This document shows, in pieces, positions 52,043 through 60,266 of a DNA stretch of 64,000 nucleotides. Numbering within the stretch: position 1 is the first letter of the stretch; every line of letters starts with the position of its first letter. The translations under genes and the position numbers were made by a program. The notes beneath the pieces are model-generated. The model did no database searches, had not been told where the DNA came from, and saw only the letters and a list, made by a program, of their open reading frames with translations. Source of the DNA: HGM04593 sp964470845 (GTDB lineage: Bacteria > Bacteroidota > Bacteroidia > Bacteroidales > Bacteroidaceae); the NCBI GenBank assembly GCA_964470845.1, contig CAYYEL010000001.1, positions 23,998 to 87,997 of the forward strand. The letters run 5' to 3'.

Positions 52043-53302
52043 TTAGTGTGCTCCGTAGGTTATACTGAATTCTCTTTCTCCTTTGATTATGCTTACCTGT
52101 ATGTAGCGGTCGGCCTCGGGATTCTCGCCTTCGGGGGCTGTGCGCCCGTAGCCCCACGAGTTGTGGTAGGTGTACTCAACGACCTCGCCTAAGGCTGGGT
52201 TTTTAATGTCTCGGGGCTTTTTGTATTTGTTCCACCCATAGTAGCTGTTGTGCGTTTCTGTTTGTGCGAGGCTGTCGAGGGTGTTGTAGAATTTCTCTGT
52301 GGGGGGTTCGTTGAATTTGTAAGATGAGGTCGAGGTAAAATCGCCCAAAATTCCGCCATCGTGGTAGTAGGTTTCTTCAAGATGCAGATATTCGGGAAAG
52401 TCGGCGTCTGTGATTCTTTCTAACCTTTGCTCCTCGATGATAATTACTTTGCGCGAGCCTTTGACGTTGGAGAATGTGAACAGCGCGACGTAAATAAGTA
52501 TAATGAGTGCAATTATTTTCCAGAATTTGGGCTCGTGCTCTATTATGCTTTTACGTTTAAATTTGCGCCACACTGCACAGAGCGTTAGCAGTGCGAGTAT
52601 AAGGTAAATGCAGCAGAAAATACTGAATGTATTTTCCTCGGCCGCAATGCCGCTCGTTCTTGATGTGATATGTGCAGGGATAAGGTAGAGCAGCGGCCAC
52701 AATGTGAGTACAATGCTTGTTGCGCGGGTGAAGCTCCTTCTGCTCCACATTGTTCCACCCAAGAAATAGAGGCTGTAAAGCAGAATGAGTATGCTTGCAG
52801 TTAATCTGAGGTTGAGAATATATCTTATTTTGAATATTTCAAAAAATGCTGTTCCTATCTGTTGCAGAATTTCGGGCGTGTCGGCTGCTGCTGTTATTAT
52901 GCTGTATGTGCCGACACCCGTCAGGTGCGAAAGGATTATTACTGTATAGGCGCCGAGGGTGCACAGCAGTAGTCGAGCTATGAACTTTTCACTGCTTTTG
53001 GCGGGGAGCATAATGTGGTTAATGTGCTCTTGCTTGTTGCTGTCGCCGACTATTGTCGATGCGCTCGATGCAAGCAAAATAAGGGTGATGATGCTACCTG
53101 CAAATGTAATTACGGAGCGAATTTCATTCTCGGCTAATGAGCTGTCTGCATGGGAAACACAGGCGATATAGGCTGCAAGAAGATAGGGTATCTGAAGGGT
53201 GAGCAACGATAGTAGTGTAAATATTACTATTCGTGCTCTATCTACTGTGAGGTAGTATCTGAGGAGTTGTGTAACGCGGGAAATTCTAAAATTGTTTTTC
53301 AT
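52043..53302 (-). CDS. ABC-transporter-associated membrane protein 1
   Basis: 419 residues, about seven membrane helices followed by a soluble C-terminal part (about 290-419) rich in aromatic residues. The motif 'INHIMLPAKSSEKFIARLLL' parallels the sister permease. Lies 12 bases after the ATPase gene. Together with the ATPase and the second permease it forms a YtrBCD-like exporter of unknown substrate. Confidence 0.75.
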   Translation of the reverse strand: MKNNFRISRVTQLLRYYLTVDRARIVIFTLLSLLTLQIPYLLAAYIACVSHADSSLAENEIRSVITFAGSIITLILLASSASTIVGDSNKQEHINHIMLPAKSSEKFIARLLLCTLGAYTVIILSHLTGVGTYSIITAAADTPEILQQIGTAFFEIFKIRYILNLRLTASILILLYSLYFLGGTMWSRRSFTRATSIVLTLWPLLYLIPAHITSRTSGIAAEENTFSIFCCIYLILALLTLCAVWRKFKRKSIIEHEPKFWKIIALIILIYVALFTFSNVKGSRKVIIIEEQRLERITDADFPEYLHLEETYYHDGGILGDFTSTSSYKFNEPPTEKFYNTLDSLAQTETHNSYYGWNKYKKPRDIKNPALGEVVEYTYHNSWGYGRTAPEGENPEADRYIQVSIIKGEREFSITYGAH

Positions 53303-53314
53303 TGTTCCTGTCGT

Positions 53315-54151
53315 TTATTTATTAAAGATGGTTGCAATCTTTTCTCTTTGTGCAAGTGTGGCGTTGAATAGAAGCTCTAAATTTATGTTGCTATCTGCAC
53401 CCTCTTTATTCTGTCGCAAGAGGCTGTTACCGCTTACCGATGCTTGGCTGTATATTATGTCGCTGCTGTCAACGCCTGCGGTCGATTCCTCGAAGCGTAA
53501 GCGACTGCATATATCGCTAATTGTAGCGTCGAGCAGCACGCGTTTGTCGTCGATGATTATAACGTGGTCGAGCAGGCTGTCAATGTCGCGCACTTGATGT
53601 GTGGAGATTATTACCGACTTTTCGTCGTTCATTCCCATTGCTATTGCCTTGCGGAACTGACTTTTCGAGGGTATGTCGAGGCCGTTGCCCGGTTCGTCCA
53701 TCACAAGCAGGCGGGTGTTTGTGGCGAGGGCAAAGCAGATGAACGCTTTTTTCTTCTGTCCCATTGATAGCTCGCCGAATTTTATGTCAGCCGGCATCTC
53801 GAATACGTCTAAATAACTGTTTAATTGTTCGTGGCTGAATTTTGGGTAGAATGGTGCTGTTATCTTAACATATTGCTTGAGGCTTATGTCGGGGAGCTCG
53901 AATTCTTCGGGCACTATAAACATTTCGCTTAATGTGCTCGGATGGCGCCGGCGTATGTTGCAGCCATTGAACAGTATTTCGCCGCTTTGTGGATGCAACA
54001 GGCCGGTAAGCAGGTAGAGTAGTGTGGTCTTTCCTGTACCGTTCTTTCCTAACAGGCCGAATACCTCGCCTGCACCAATGTTCAATGAAAAATTGTCATA
54101 TACCGTGGCACTCTTCTTGTAGCCGAATGATAAATTCTTAATTTCAATCAT
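53315..54151 (-). CDS. ABC transporter ATP-binding protein (YtrB-like)
   Basis: A 278-residue ATPase. Walker A 'GLLGKNGTGKTT', signature 'ELSMGQKKKAF' (LSMGQ in place of LSGGQ), Walker B 'LLVMDEPGNGLD', and switch 'ISTHQ'. It resembles ATPases of YtrB/CcmA-type drug or peptide exporters. First gene of the operon ATPase-permease-permease-gntR, with an operator-covered promoter upstream. Confidence 0.92.
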   Translation of the reverse strand: MIEIKNLSFGYKKSATVYDNFSLNIGAGEVFGLLGKNGTGKTTLLYLLTGLLHPQSGEILFNGCNIRRRHPSTLSEMFIVPEEFELPDISLKQYVKITAPFYPKFSHEQLNSYLDVFEMPADIKFGELSMGQKKKAFICFALATNTRLLVMDEPGNGLDIPSKSQFRKAIAMGMNDEKSVIISTHQVRDIDSLLDHVIIIDDKRVLLDATISDICSRLRFEESTAGVDSSDIIYSQASVSGNSLLRQNKEGADSNINLELLFNATLAQREKIATIFNK

Positions 54152-54207
54152 AATCTTTTATTTTAGTATCTGTTTTTATGTTATGAGGTGTGGATTTTTG
54201 TTTGCAG

Positions 54208-54233
54208 TAGTGTATTAGTGAAATAGTACACTA
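54208..54233. promoter_or_regulatory. YtrA-type operator of the ABC-gntR operon
   Basis: TAGTGTA-N12-TACACTA, a perfect 7-base inverted repeat with further partial symmetry inside. The half sites AGTGTA/TACACT equal those reported for B. subtilis YtrA (there with 13 bases between). It lies directly downstream of the -7 element and so over the predicted transcription start, ideal for repression. Confidence 0.75.
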
Positions 54234-54264
54234 CAAATGTAAGGCGTTTTAATTTATCGTGCAA
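54234..54264 (-). promoter_or_regulatory. Promoter of the ABC-gntR operon
   Basis: Minus strand: -33 TTG at 54264-54262, a 20-base spacer, and -7 TACATTTG at 54241-54234. Full consensus. The leader to the ATPase ATG is about 75 bases and begins inside the operator. Confidence 0.65.
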
Positions 54265-54436
54265 TAGTTTGGCTTATTTTTTTTTTAGATTTTTTGGTGT
54301 GTCATTCTGTAGGCCGAGTTGAATCTTTAATGTAGTTGCTCGAAAGGCATTTTTGTGCCCTCCCCCTTTTTTGAGAGACACAAAAGTCTTTTGGGGCTGC
54401 AGCGCTTTTCGGGTACATTATGTATAAGAGACAAAA
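54265..54436. other. Unexplained intergenic stretch
   Basis: Part of a 338-base gene-free interval (54152-54489). After the ABC promoter and before the nifJ terminator there are about 170 bases holding a poly-T tract, a C-run and T-run around 54360-54375, and no convincing promoter, hairpin or coding frame. A 66-codon minus-strand frame here starts inside the nifJ end and looks spurious. Confidence 0.4.
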
Positions 54437-54466
54437 AGCGGACTTCACATAACTGTGAAGCCCGCT
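54437..54466 (-). terminator. Terminator of nifJ
   Basis: A 13-bp stem with one mismatch and a 4-base loop, followed on the minus strand by TTTTTG, 23 bases after the nifJ stop. Confidence 0.8.
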
Positions 54467-54489
54467 GAAATTATTTTGGTTGGGGTAAA

Positions 54490-57400
54490 TTATTCTGCCC
54501 AATCCATCTTAGACATACGTACGTAGCTTGCGTAGCGTTTCTTGGCCATACCCTCGGCTGCGTCGAACAGCTCTTGTGCCTCGGCGGGGAACTGCTTTGC
54601 AAGTGATGCGTAACGTACCTCGCCTTGCAAGAACTCTTGGAACTTATCCCACTGAGGTTCTTTGCTGTCGAGTGTGAAGGGGTTCTTGCCCTCGTCCTCA
54701 AGTGCGGGGTTGTAACGCCACAAGTGCCAGTAACCACACTCAACGGCTGCTGCTTGCTCGGCCTGTGCCTTGCCCATACCCTTGCGGATACCGTGGTTGA
54801 TACAGGGTGCGTAGGCGATTACGAGTGAAGGACCGGGATAAGCCTCTGCCTCGCGGATAGCCTTCAAGCACTGGTCGTAGCTTGCGCCCATTGCAATCTG
54901 TGCAACATATACGTAACCGTAGGTTGTTGCAATGAGACCGAGGTCTTTCTTGCGGATGCGCTTGCCTGATGCTGCAAACTTAGCGATAGCGCCAAGAGGT
55001 GTTGCCTTTGATGCCTGACCACCGGTGTTCGAGTAAACCTCGGTGTCGAGTACAAGGAGGTTGATGTCCTGACCCGATGCAATTACGTGGTCGAGACCGC
55101 CGTAACCAATATCGTATGATGCACCGTCGCCACCGATAATCCACTGTGAACGCTTAACGATGTATTGTTTAATCTTGAGAATCTCTTTGCACTTGTCGCA
55201 GTCGCAAGCCTCGCAAGCGGCGATGATAGCGGGAGCAATCTCCTTTGTTACATCCGAGCTGTTGCTGTTCTCAATCCACTTCTGTGCAAGAGCCTTAAGC
55301 TCGTCGGTGCAGCAGTCGCAGCTCTGAACCTCGGTGAAGAGGCGTGCCAAACGCTCGCGCATCTTGTTGTCGGCGAGCTTCATACCGAGACCAAACTCGC
55401 AGAAATCCTCGAACAATGAGTTAGCCCAAGCGGGACCGTTGCCATTCTCGTCCTTGGTGTAAGGTGTCGAGGGAACAGATGCCGAGTAGATTGATGAACA
55501 ACCTGTCGCATTGGCTACAATCTGATGGTCGCCGAAGAGCTGGCTTACGAGCTTAACGTAAGGTGTCTCGCCGCAACCCGAACAAGCGCCCGAGAATTCA
55601 AACAGAGGAGTAGCAAACTGTGAGTTCTTGGGGTTGCTCTTAATGTCAACAAGGCGTTGCTTTGTCTTAACATTCTTAACGCAGTAGTCCCAGTTGGCTG
55701 CCTCGGCCTGCTCGTTCTCGAAGGAAACCATCTCAAGAGCCTTGCCGCCGAGCTTGGGATTGCCGGGACATACGTCAACACAGTTACCGCAACCTAAACA
55801 GTCCATAACACCAACCTGTATGCGGAACTGCATACCCTTGAGAGCGGCGGGAGCCTTCATCTCGATTTTGGCTGCGTCGAGGCCTGCTGCCTCTTGCTCG
55901 TCCATTACGAAGGGACGGATACAAGCGTGAGGACAAACGTATGAACAACGGTTACACTGGATACAATTCTCGGCGTTCCATTTGGGAACGAATGCACTTA
56001 CACCGCGCTTCTCGTAAGCCGATGTACCGCAAGGCCAAGTACCGTCCATAATAGGTGTAAATGCCGATACGGGGAGCTGAGCACCGTCCTGTGCGTTAAT
56101 GGGGCGAACAAAGTTTGTGATAAACTCGGGCTCGTCGCGTACAATGGGTGCATCGTCGGGGAGGTTAGCCCAAGAAGCATCGATTGTAAGCAGCTTGTAC
56201 TCGCCACCACGGTCAACTGCTGCATTGTTCTTATCGACAATGTCCTGACCCTTCTTGCCGTAAGACTTAACGATGAATTTCTTCATCTGCTCAATGGCAA
56301 GGTCAACGGGAATTACGCCTGTGATGCGGAAGAATGCGCTCTGGAGAATTGTGTTTGTGCGGTTGCCAAGGCCAATCTCGCGGGCAATCTTTGTTGCGTT
56401 GATATAATAAACTGTAATATCGTTCTGAGCAAAATATCTCTTAACCTTGTTGGGCAGGTTGTTGATAAGCTCCTCACCCTCCCATACGGTGTTCAAAAGG
56501 AATGTACCACCCTTCTGCAATCCGCGGATTACATCGTACATACGCAGATAAGCCTGAACGTGGCAAGCTACAAAGTTGGGAGTGTTTACAAGGTATGTGC
56601 TGCGGATGGGCTTATCGCCGAAGCGCAGGTGCGAGCAGGTGAAACCACCCGATTTCTTAGAGTCGTACGAGAAGTAAGCCTGACAGTGCTTGTCGGTGTT
56701 CTCACCGATAATCTTGATTGAGTTCTTGTTGGCACCTACTGTACCGTCGGCACCAAGGCCATAGAATTTAGCCTCGAACATACCATCGACAACTGCAATC
56801 TCCTCTTTCTTGGGAAGTGATGTAAATGTTACATCATCGACAATGCCCACTGTGAAGTGGTTCTTGGGAGTGGGGAGTGCAAGGTTCTCATAAACCGACA
56901 TAATAACTGCGGGGGTTGTGTCGTTTGAACCGATACCAAAACGGCCGCCTACAATTACGGGGTTGATGGCTTTAAGCACCTCGTCGGTGGCAAATGCCTC
57001 GACTACGTCAAGATACAAAGGCTCGCCGTTGCTTCCGGGCTCTTTTGTGCGGTCGAGTACGGCAACGCGTTTTACGCTCTTGGGCATTACTGCTGCAAGA
57101 TACTTGAGCGAGAAGGGACGGTAGAGGTGAACTGAAACCAAACCAACTTTCTCGCCACGGGCTGTCATATAGTCGATAGCCTCTTTGGCAGCCTCGGTGG
57201 CCGAACCCATTACGATGATTACGCGGTCGGCATCCTCGGCACCGTAGTATGTGAAGGGAGCGTAGTTGCGGCCTGTGATAGCCGAAATCTCACGCATATA
57301 CTCGGCTACAATATCGGGTACTGCATCGTAGTAAGCGTTTACGCCCTCTTTGTGTGTAAAGAAAGTCTCGGGGTTCTCGGCTGTACCACGTGTGTTGGGG

Positions 57401-58041
57401 TTCGAGGGGCTGAGCGCACGGTTGCGGAACGCCTGAATAGCATCCCAATCTACCAAGTGAGCAATATCCTCCTGCTCAAGAACCTCAATCTTCTGAATCT
57501 CGTGCGAGGTTCTGAAACCGTCAAAGAAATTGAGGAAAGGAATACGGCTCTTGATTGTTGAAAGGTGTGCAACAGCTGCAAGGTCCATAACCTCCTGTAC
57601 AGAACCCTCGCATAGCATAGCGTAACCTGTCTGACGACAAGCCATTACGTCCATGTGGTCGCCAAAAATACAGAGTGAGCTACCTGCGATTGAACGAGCC
57701 GATACGTGAAGAACGCTGGGAAGAAGCTCGCCGGCAATCTTGTACATATTGGGGATCATCAGCAGAAGACCCTGCGAAGCGGTAAATGATGTTGTCAGCG
57801 CACCGGCCTGCAATGAACCGTGAAGTGCACCTGCTGCACCTCCCTCTGACTGCATCTCCTGAACCGATACTGTCTCGCCAAAAAGGTTCTTACGTCCCTG
57901 TGCTGCCCACTCGTCAACGTACTCTGCCATTGTCGAAGAGGGTGTGATAGGGTAGATGGCTGCTACCTCGGAAAACATATAGGCAATGTGTGCTGCTGCC
58001 TGATTTCCGTCACAAGTGATAAATTTCTTTGCTTTTGTCAT
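54490..58041 (-). CDS. nifJ: Pyruvate:ferredoxin (flavodoxin) oxidoreductase
   Basis: A 1183-residue single-chain PFOR that oxidises pyruvate to acetyl-CoA and CO2 and reduces ferredoxin. Domains in order: pyruvate-binding (YPITPSSTMAEYVDEW), domain II, gamma domain, a 2x[4Fe-4S] ferredoxin domain with 'CIQCNRCSYVCPHACIRPF' and 'CLGCGNCVDVCPGNPK', then the TPP domain with 'GCSSIYSASVPSTPYT', 'GDGASYDIGYGGLDHV' and 'EVYSNTGGQASKATPLGA', plus extra Cys (CSGCGET) for the proximal cluster. Start is ATG 58041. Single-gene unit; marks anaerobic metabolism. Confidence 0.97.
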   Translation of the reverse strand: MTKAKKFITCDGNQAAAHIAYMFSEVAAIYPITPSSTMAEYVDEWAAQGRKNLFGETVSVQEMQSEGGAAGALHGSLQAGALTTSFTASQGLLLMIPNMYKIAGELLPSVLHVSARSIAGSSLCIFGDHMDVMACRQTGYAMLCEGSVQEVMDLAAVAHLSTIKSRIPFLNFFDGFRTSHEIQKIEVLEQEDIAHLVDWDAIQAFRNRALSPSNPNTRGTAENPETFFTHKEGVNAYYDAVPDIVAEYMREISAITGRNYAPFTYYGAEDADRVIIVMGSATEAAKEAIDYMTARGEKVGLVSVHLYRPFSLKYLAAVMPKSVKRVAVLDRTKEPGSNGEPLYLDVVEAFATDEVLKAINPVIVGGRFGIGSNDTTPAVIMSVYENLALPTPKNHFTVGIVDDVTFTSLPKKEEIAVVDGMFEAKFYGLGADGTVGANKNSIKIIGENTDKHCQAYFSYDSKKSGGFTCSHLRFGDKPIRSTYLVNTPNFVACHVQAYLRMYDVIRGLQKGGTFLLNTVWEGEELINNLPNKVKRYFAQNDITVYYINATKIAREIGLGNRTNTILQSAFFRITGVIPVDLAIEQMKKFIVKSYGKKGQDIVDKNNAAVDRGGEYKLLTIDASWANLPDDAPIVRDEPEFITNFVRPINAQDGAQLPVSAFTPIMDGTWPCGTSAYEKRGVSAFVPKWNAENCIQCNRCSYVCPHACIRPFVMDEQEAAGLDAAKIEMKAPAALKGMQFRIQVGVMDCLGCGNCVDVCPGNPKLGGKALEMVSFENEQAEAANWDYCVKNVKTKQRLVDIKSNPKNSQFATPLFEFSGACSGCGETPYVKLVSQLFGDHQIVANATGCSSIYSASVPSTPYTKDENGNGPAWANSLFEDFCEFGLGMKLADNKMRERLARLFTEVQSCDCCTDELKALAQKWIENSNSSDVTKEIAPAIIAACEACDCDKCKEILKIKQYIVKRSQWIIGGDGASYDIGYGGLDHVIASGQDINLLVLDTEVYSNTGGQASKATPLGAIAKFAASGKRIRKKDLGLIATTYGYVYVAQIAMGASYDQCLKAIREAEAYPGPSLVIAYAPCINHGIRKGMGKAQAEQAAAVECGYWHLWRYNPALEDEGKNPFTLDSKEPQWDKFQEFLQGEVRYASLAKQFPAEAQELFDAAEGMAKKRYASYVRMSKMDWAE

Positions 58042-58164
58042 AATCAATAAGTTTATGAATTGTATTATAAGTTATTCAGTTTCAACAAGCGGGATTTTGG
58101 GCTTTTTCTTATAATGTGGCCATAAAATACCGCGTATCTCTTTTGGGGAGATACAATTGATGTG

Positions 58165-58172
58165 CAAATTTA
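58165..58172 (-). promoter_or_regulatory. -7 element of nifJ
   Basis: Minus strand TAAATTTG (TAnnTTTG). The leader is about 115 bases and begins with a small hairpin (7-bp perfect stem, 58134-58154). Confidence 0.4.
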
Positions 58173-58216
58173 CAAAATATTTCCGAATATATAGGCTATA
58201 TGATTGCGAAATTGAG

Positions 58217-58224
58217 TACTTTTG
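58217..58224 (+). promoter_or_regulatory. -7 element of the GHL10 gene
   Basis: TACTTTTG matches TAnnTTTG and lies inside the longest open frame, 14 bases before the ATG at 58239 that starts the signal peptide. Confidence 0.45.
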
Positions 58225-58238
58225 TAATATTTTTTAGT

Positions 58239-59918
58239 ATGAGGAATATTCGATATATATTTTTATTGTTTTTTATCTCGATGGTGGTCGAGGGTGTTGC
58301 GCAGAAACCGGCAGCCTTGCCTAAGTACGAATATCGTGCTGTGTGGATGACGACTATAGAGAATCTCGATTGGCCGCGTACGCAAATAAAGTCTCAGGCC
58401 GATGTTGCTGTTCAGAAACGCGAACTTTCGTTGCTGCTCGACTCGCTCAAGGCGCTTAATGTGAATTGCGTGATGTTGCAAACGCGTGTCAGGGGCGACG
58501 TGTTGTACCCGTCGAAGATTGAGCCATTCTCGAAAGTGTTGACCGGCGTTTCGGGGCGTAATCCGGGGTACGACCCTTTGGCTTATGCCATTGAGGAGTG
58601 TCATAAACGTGGAATGCAGTTGCACGCTTGGTTGGTTACTCTGCCGCTTGGTAAGGTGCAGCACGCACGCAGCCACGGCAGCAGGGCGCTGAATAGGGTG
58701 TATCCCGAGTTGTGTCGTGTCTATGATGGCAGTTGGTATATGGAGCCGGGCGAGCCTGCTACGGCTCAGTATCTTGCTCGTTTGGTTGCCGAGATGGTTA
58801 CAAATTATGAGCTTGATGGTATTCACCTCGATTATATTCGTTACCCCGACCATCCGTCGAAATATCCCGACGGCTATCTTTACCGACGCTATGGAAAGGG
58901 GCTCACTCTGTCCGATTGGAGGCGTGCCAATATCACCCGCATTATGCGCGAGGTTTATAATAAAGTAAAGTCTATAAAGCCTTGGGTGCGTGTGAGTTGC
59001 GCTCCGTTGGGGAAATATGATAATCTCACAGCCTATTCGTCGCGAGGCTACAATGCTCGTCGCACCGTGTATCAAGAGGCTCAAGAGTGGCTCAAAGAGG
59101 GTATTGTAGATGCGTTGTTCCCTATGATATATTTTTCGGGAAACGATTTTTATCCCTTTGTGCGCGATTGGGAAGAGAATGACTGCGGACGACACATTGT
59201 GCCCGGCATCGGTACTTATCGTTTGTTGTCCGAATATGGCAATTGGGATGCGCTTGAGGTGTCGCGTCAGTTGGTAACCTCGCGCAGCGCCGGAACAGAC
59301 GGTACGATAATGTTCCGTATGCGTCATTTGCTCGATAATATAAAGGATTTTGTCGATTTATACAAACGAACCTACCCTACCCCCTCGCTTGTTCCTCCGT
59401 TGTTGTGGCATTGCAAGGGTAAGCCCGAGGCACCGCGGAATTTCAGCGGTGTGCGCAGGGGCGACACACTGCATTTGAGTTGGGATAGGGTGCTTCCGGT
59501 CGATGGGATGCCTGCACTCCATTATAATTTGTATGCAAGCGATAGCCCGGTGGATATTTCAAATCCTCGTAATTTTCAGGCTGTGATGCTGCGTGATACA
59601 GAGTATAAGTGGGTGGGCTCGAAACTCGCTACAATGTATTGGGCTTTAACGGCTGTCGATGCTTATGGTGTCGAGAGTGAGGTGGTGCGTTGGGAAGAGG
59701 CCGGGCACGAGCAACAACTCTTCCGCGAGGAGTTTTTATTGCCCGAGCCCGAGGTGTGGGGAATGCGACTGCAACTGCGCGATGCAGTAGGAGCGGTGCT
59801 CTATAATGGAAAATATCGCACACGCGTGGGAGTGCGTGGGTTGCCTCCCGGATGTTATATGCTTGAGATTCTCTCGCGTGAGGGTTATGTGATTGACCGT
59901 TATGTGTTTGTCAGATAG
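58239..59918 (+). CDS. Exported GHL10-type glycoside hydrolase
   Basis: 559 residues. Signal peptide 'IFLLFFISMVVEGVAQ', then a GHL10 (DUF187/DigH-like) barrel: 'YEYRAVWMTTIENLDWP', 'LQTRVRGDVLYPS', 'ELDGIHLDYIRYP', 'WRRANITRIMREVYNKVKSIKPWVRVSCAPLG', 'FPMIYFSGNDF'. Next is a fibronectin type III-like domain (about 400-490), and the tail 'RVGVRGLPPGCYMLEILSREGYVIDRYVFV' resembles a T9SS sorting domain. DigH-type enzymes cut denuded peptidoglycan glycans. Start chosen downstream of the -7 element. Confidence 0.88.
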   Translation: MRNIRYIFLLFFISMVVEGVAQKPAALPKYEYRAVWMTTIENLDWPRTQIKSQADVAVQKRELSLLLDSLKALNVNCVMLQTRVRGDVLYPSKIEPFSKVLTGVSGRNPGYDPLAYAIEECHKRGMQLHAWLVTLPLGKVQHARSHGSRALNRVYPELCRVYDGSWYMEPGEPATAQYLARLVAEMVTNYELDGIHLDYIRYPDHPSKYPDGYLYRRYGKGLTLSDWRRANITRIMREVYNKVKSIKPWVRVSCAPLGKYDNLTAYSSRGYNARRTVYQEAQEWLKEGIVDALFPMIYFSGNDFYPFVRDWEENDCGRHIVPGIGTYRLLSEYGNWDALEVSRQLVTSRSAGTDGTIMFRMRHLLDNIKDFVDLYKRTYPTPSLVPPLLWHCKGKPEAPRNFSGVRRGDTLHLSWDRVLPVDGMPALHYNLYASDSPVDISNPRNFQAVMLRDTEYKWVGSKLATMYWALTAVDAYGVESEVVRWEEAGHEQQLFREEFLLPEPEVWGMRLQLRDAVGAVLYNGKYRTRVGVRGLPPGCYMLEILSREGYVIDRYVFVR

Positions 59919-59956
59919 GGCGGTTTCTACTTGAAGACTTCTTCGATTATTGCCGT

Positions 59957-60000
59957 AAAAAGACTTTGGGTTGCTCATATGAGCAACCCAAAGTCTTTTT
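59957..60000. terminator. Bidirectional terminator (perfect palindrome)
   Basis: A perfect 44-base palindrome with AAAAA and TTTTT ends, between the GHL10 gene and the convergent small gene. Confidence 0.9.
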
Positions 60001-60006
60001 ATTCTG

Positions 60007-60180
60007 TTACCAACCTTTTCCATCCCAAATGTTGCCGAACTTTTTGCGGCGGGGAGCATCTAATTTATCGCCTTGATTGTTGTTCCCTGTGTCAATGTCA
60101 ATCTCGGACGATGCGAGAATCTTACACTCGACGCTTATCTCCAATGTCTCGCTTGTTGGTGCTGTATATTGTCTCTTCAT
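60007..60180 (-). CDS. Small 57-residue protein (hidden short gene)
   Basis: A complete frame of 57 codons beginning MKRQYTAPTSETLEISVECK and ending FGNIWDGKGW, with an acidic Ser/Asp/Asn middle part and a basic RRKK step. Its shape (a polar 'MK..Y..P..E.L.I.....IL..S' opening followed by a low-complexity Asp/Asn/Gly tail) matches the very small proteins common in Bacteroidales, whose function is mostly unknown. It lies 86 bases after mlaD on the same strand and ends just before a terminator, which supports it as a real last gene. No signal peptide. Confidence 0.7.
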   Translation of the reverse strand: MKRQYTAPTSETLEISVECKILASSEIDIDTGNNNQGDKLDAPRRKKFGNIWDGKGW

Positions 60181-60266
60181 TTTTCTGAAAAATGTGTGCG
60201 TATGCCGAGTGTGCGCAGCTAAATGGTCGGCCTTGTTCTATAATTCGACTAAAGTGTAGGGCTGTG

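Noticed and set aside
54302..54502. A 66-codon minus-strand frame after nifJ
   Set aside because: Starts inside the nifJ end in another frame and runs through the nifJ terminator hairpin; probably not translated.
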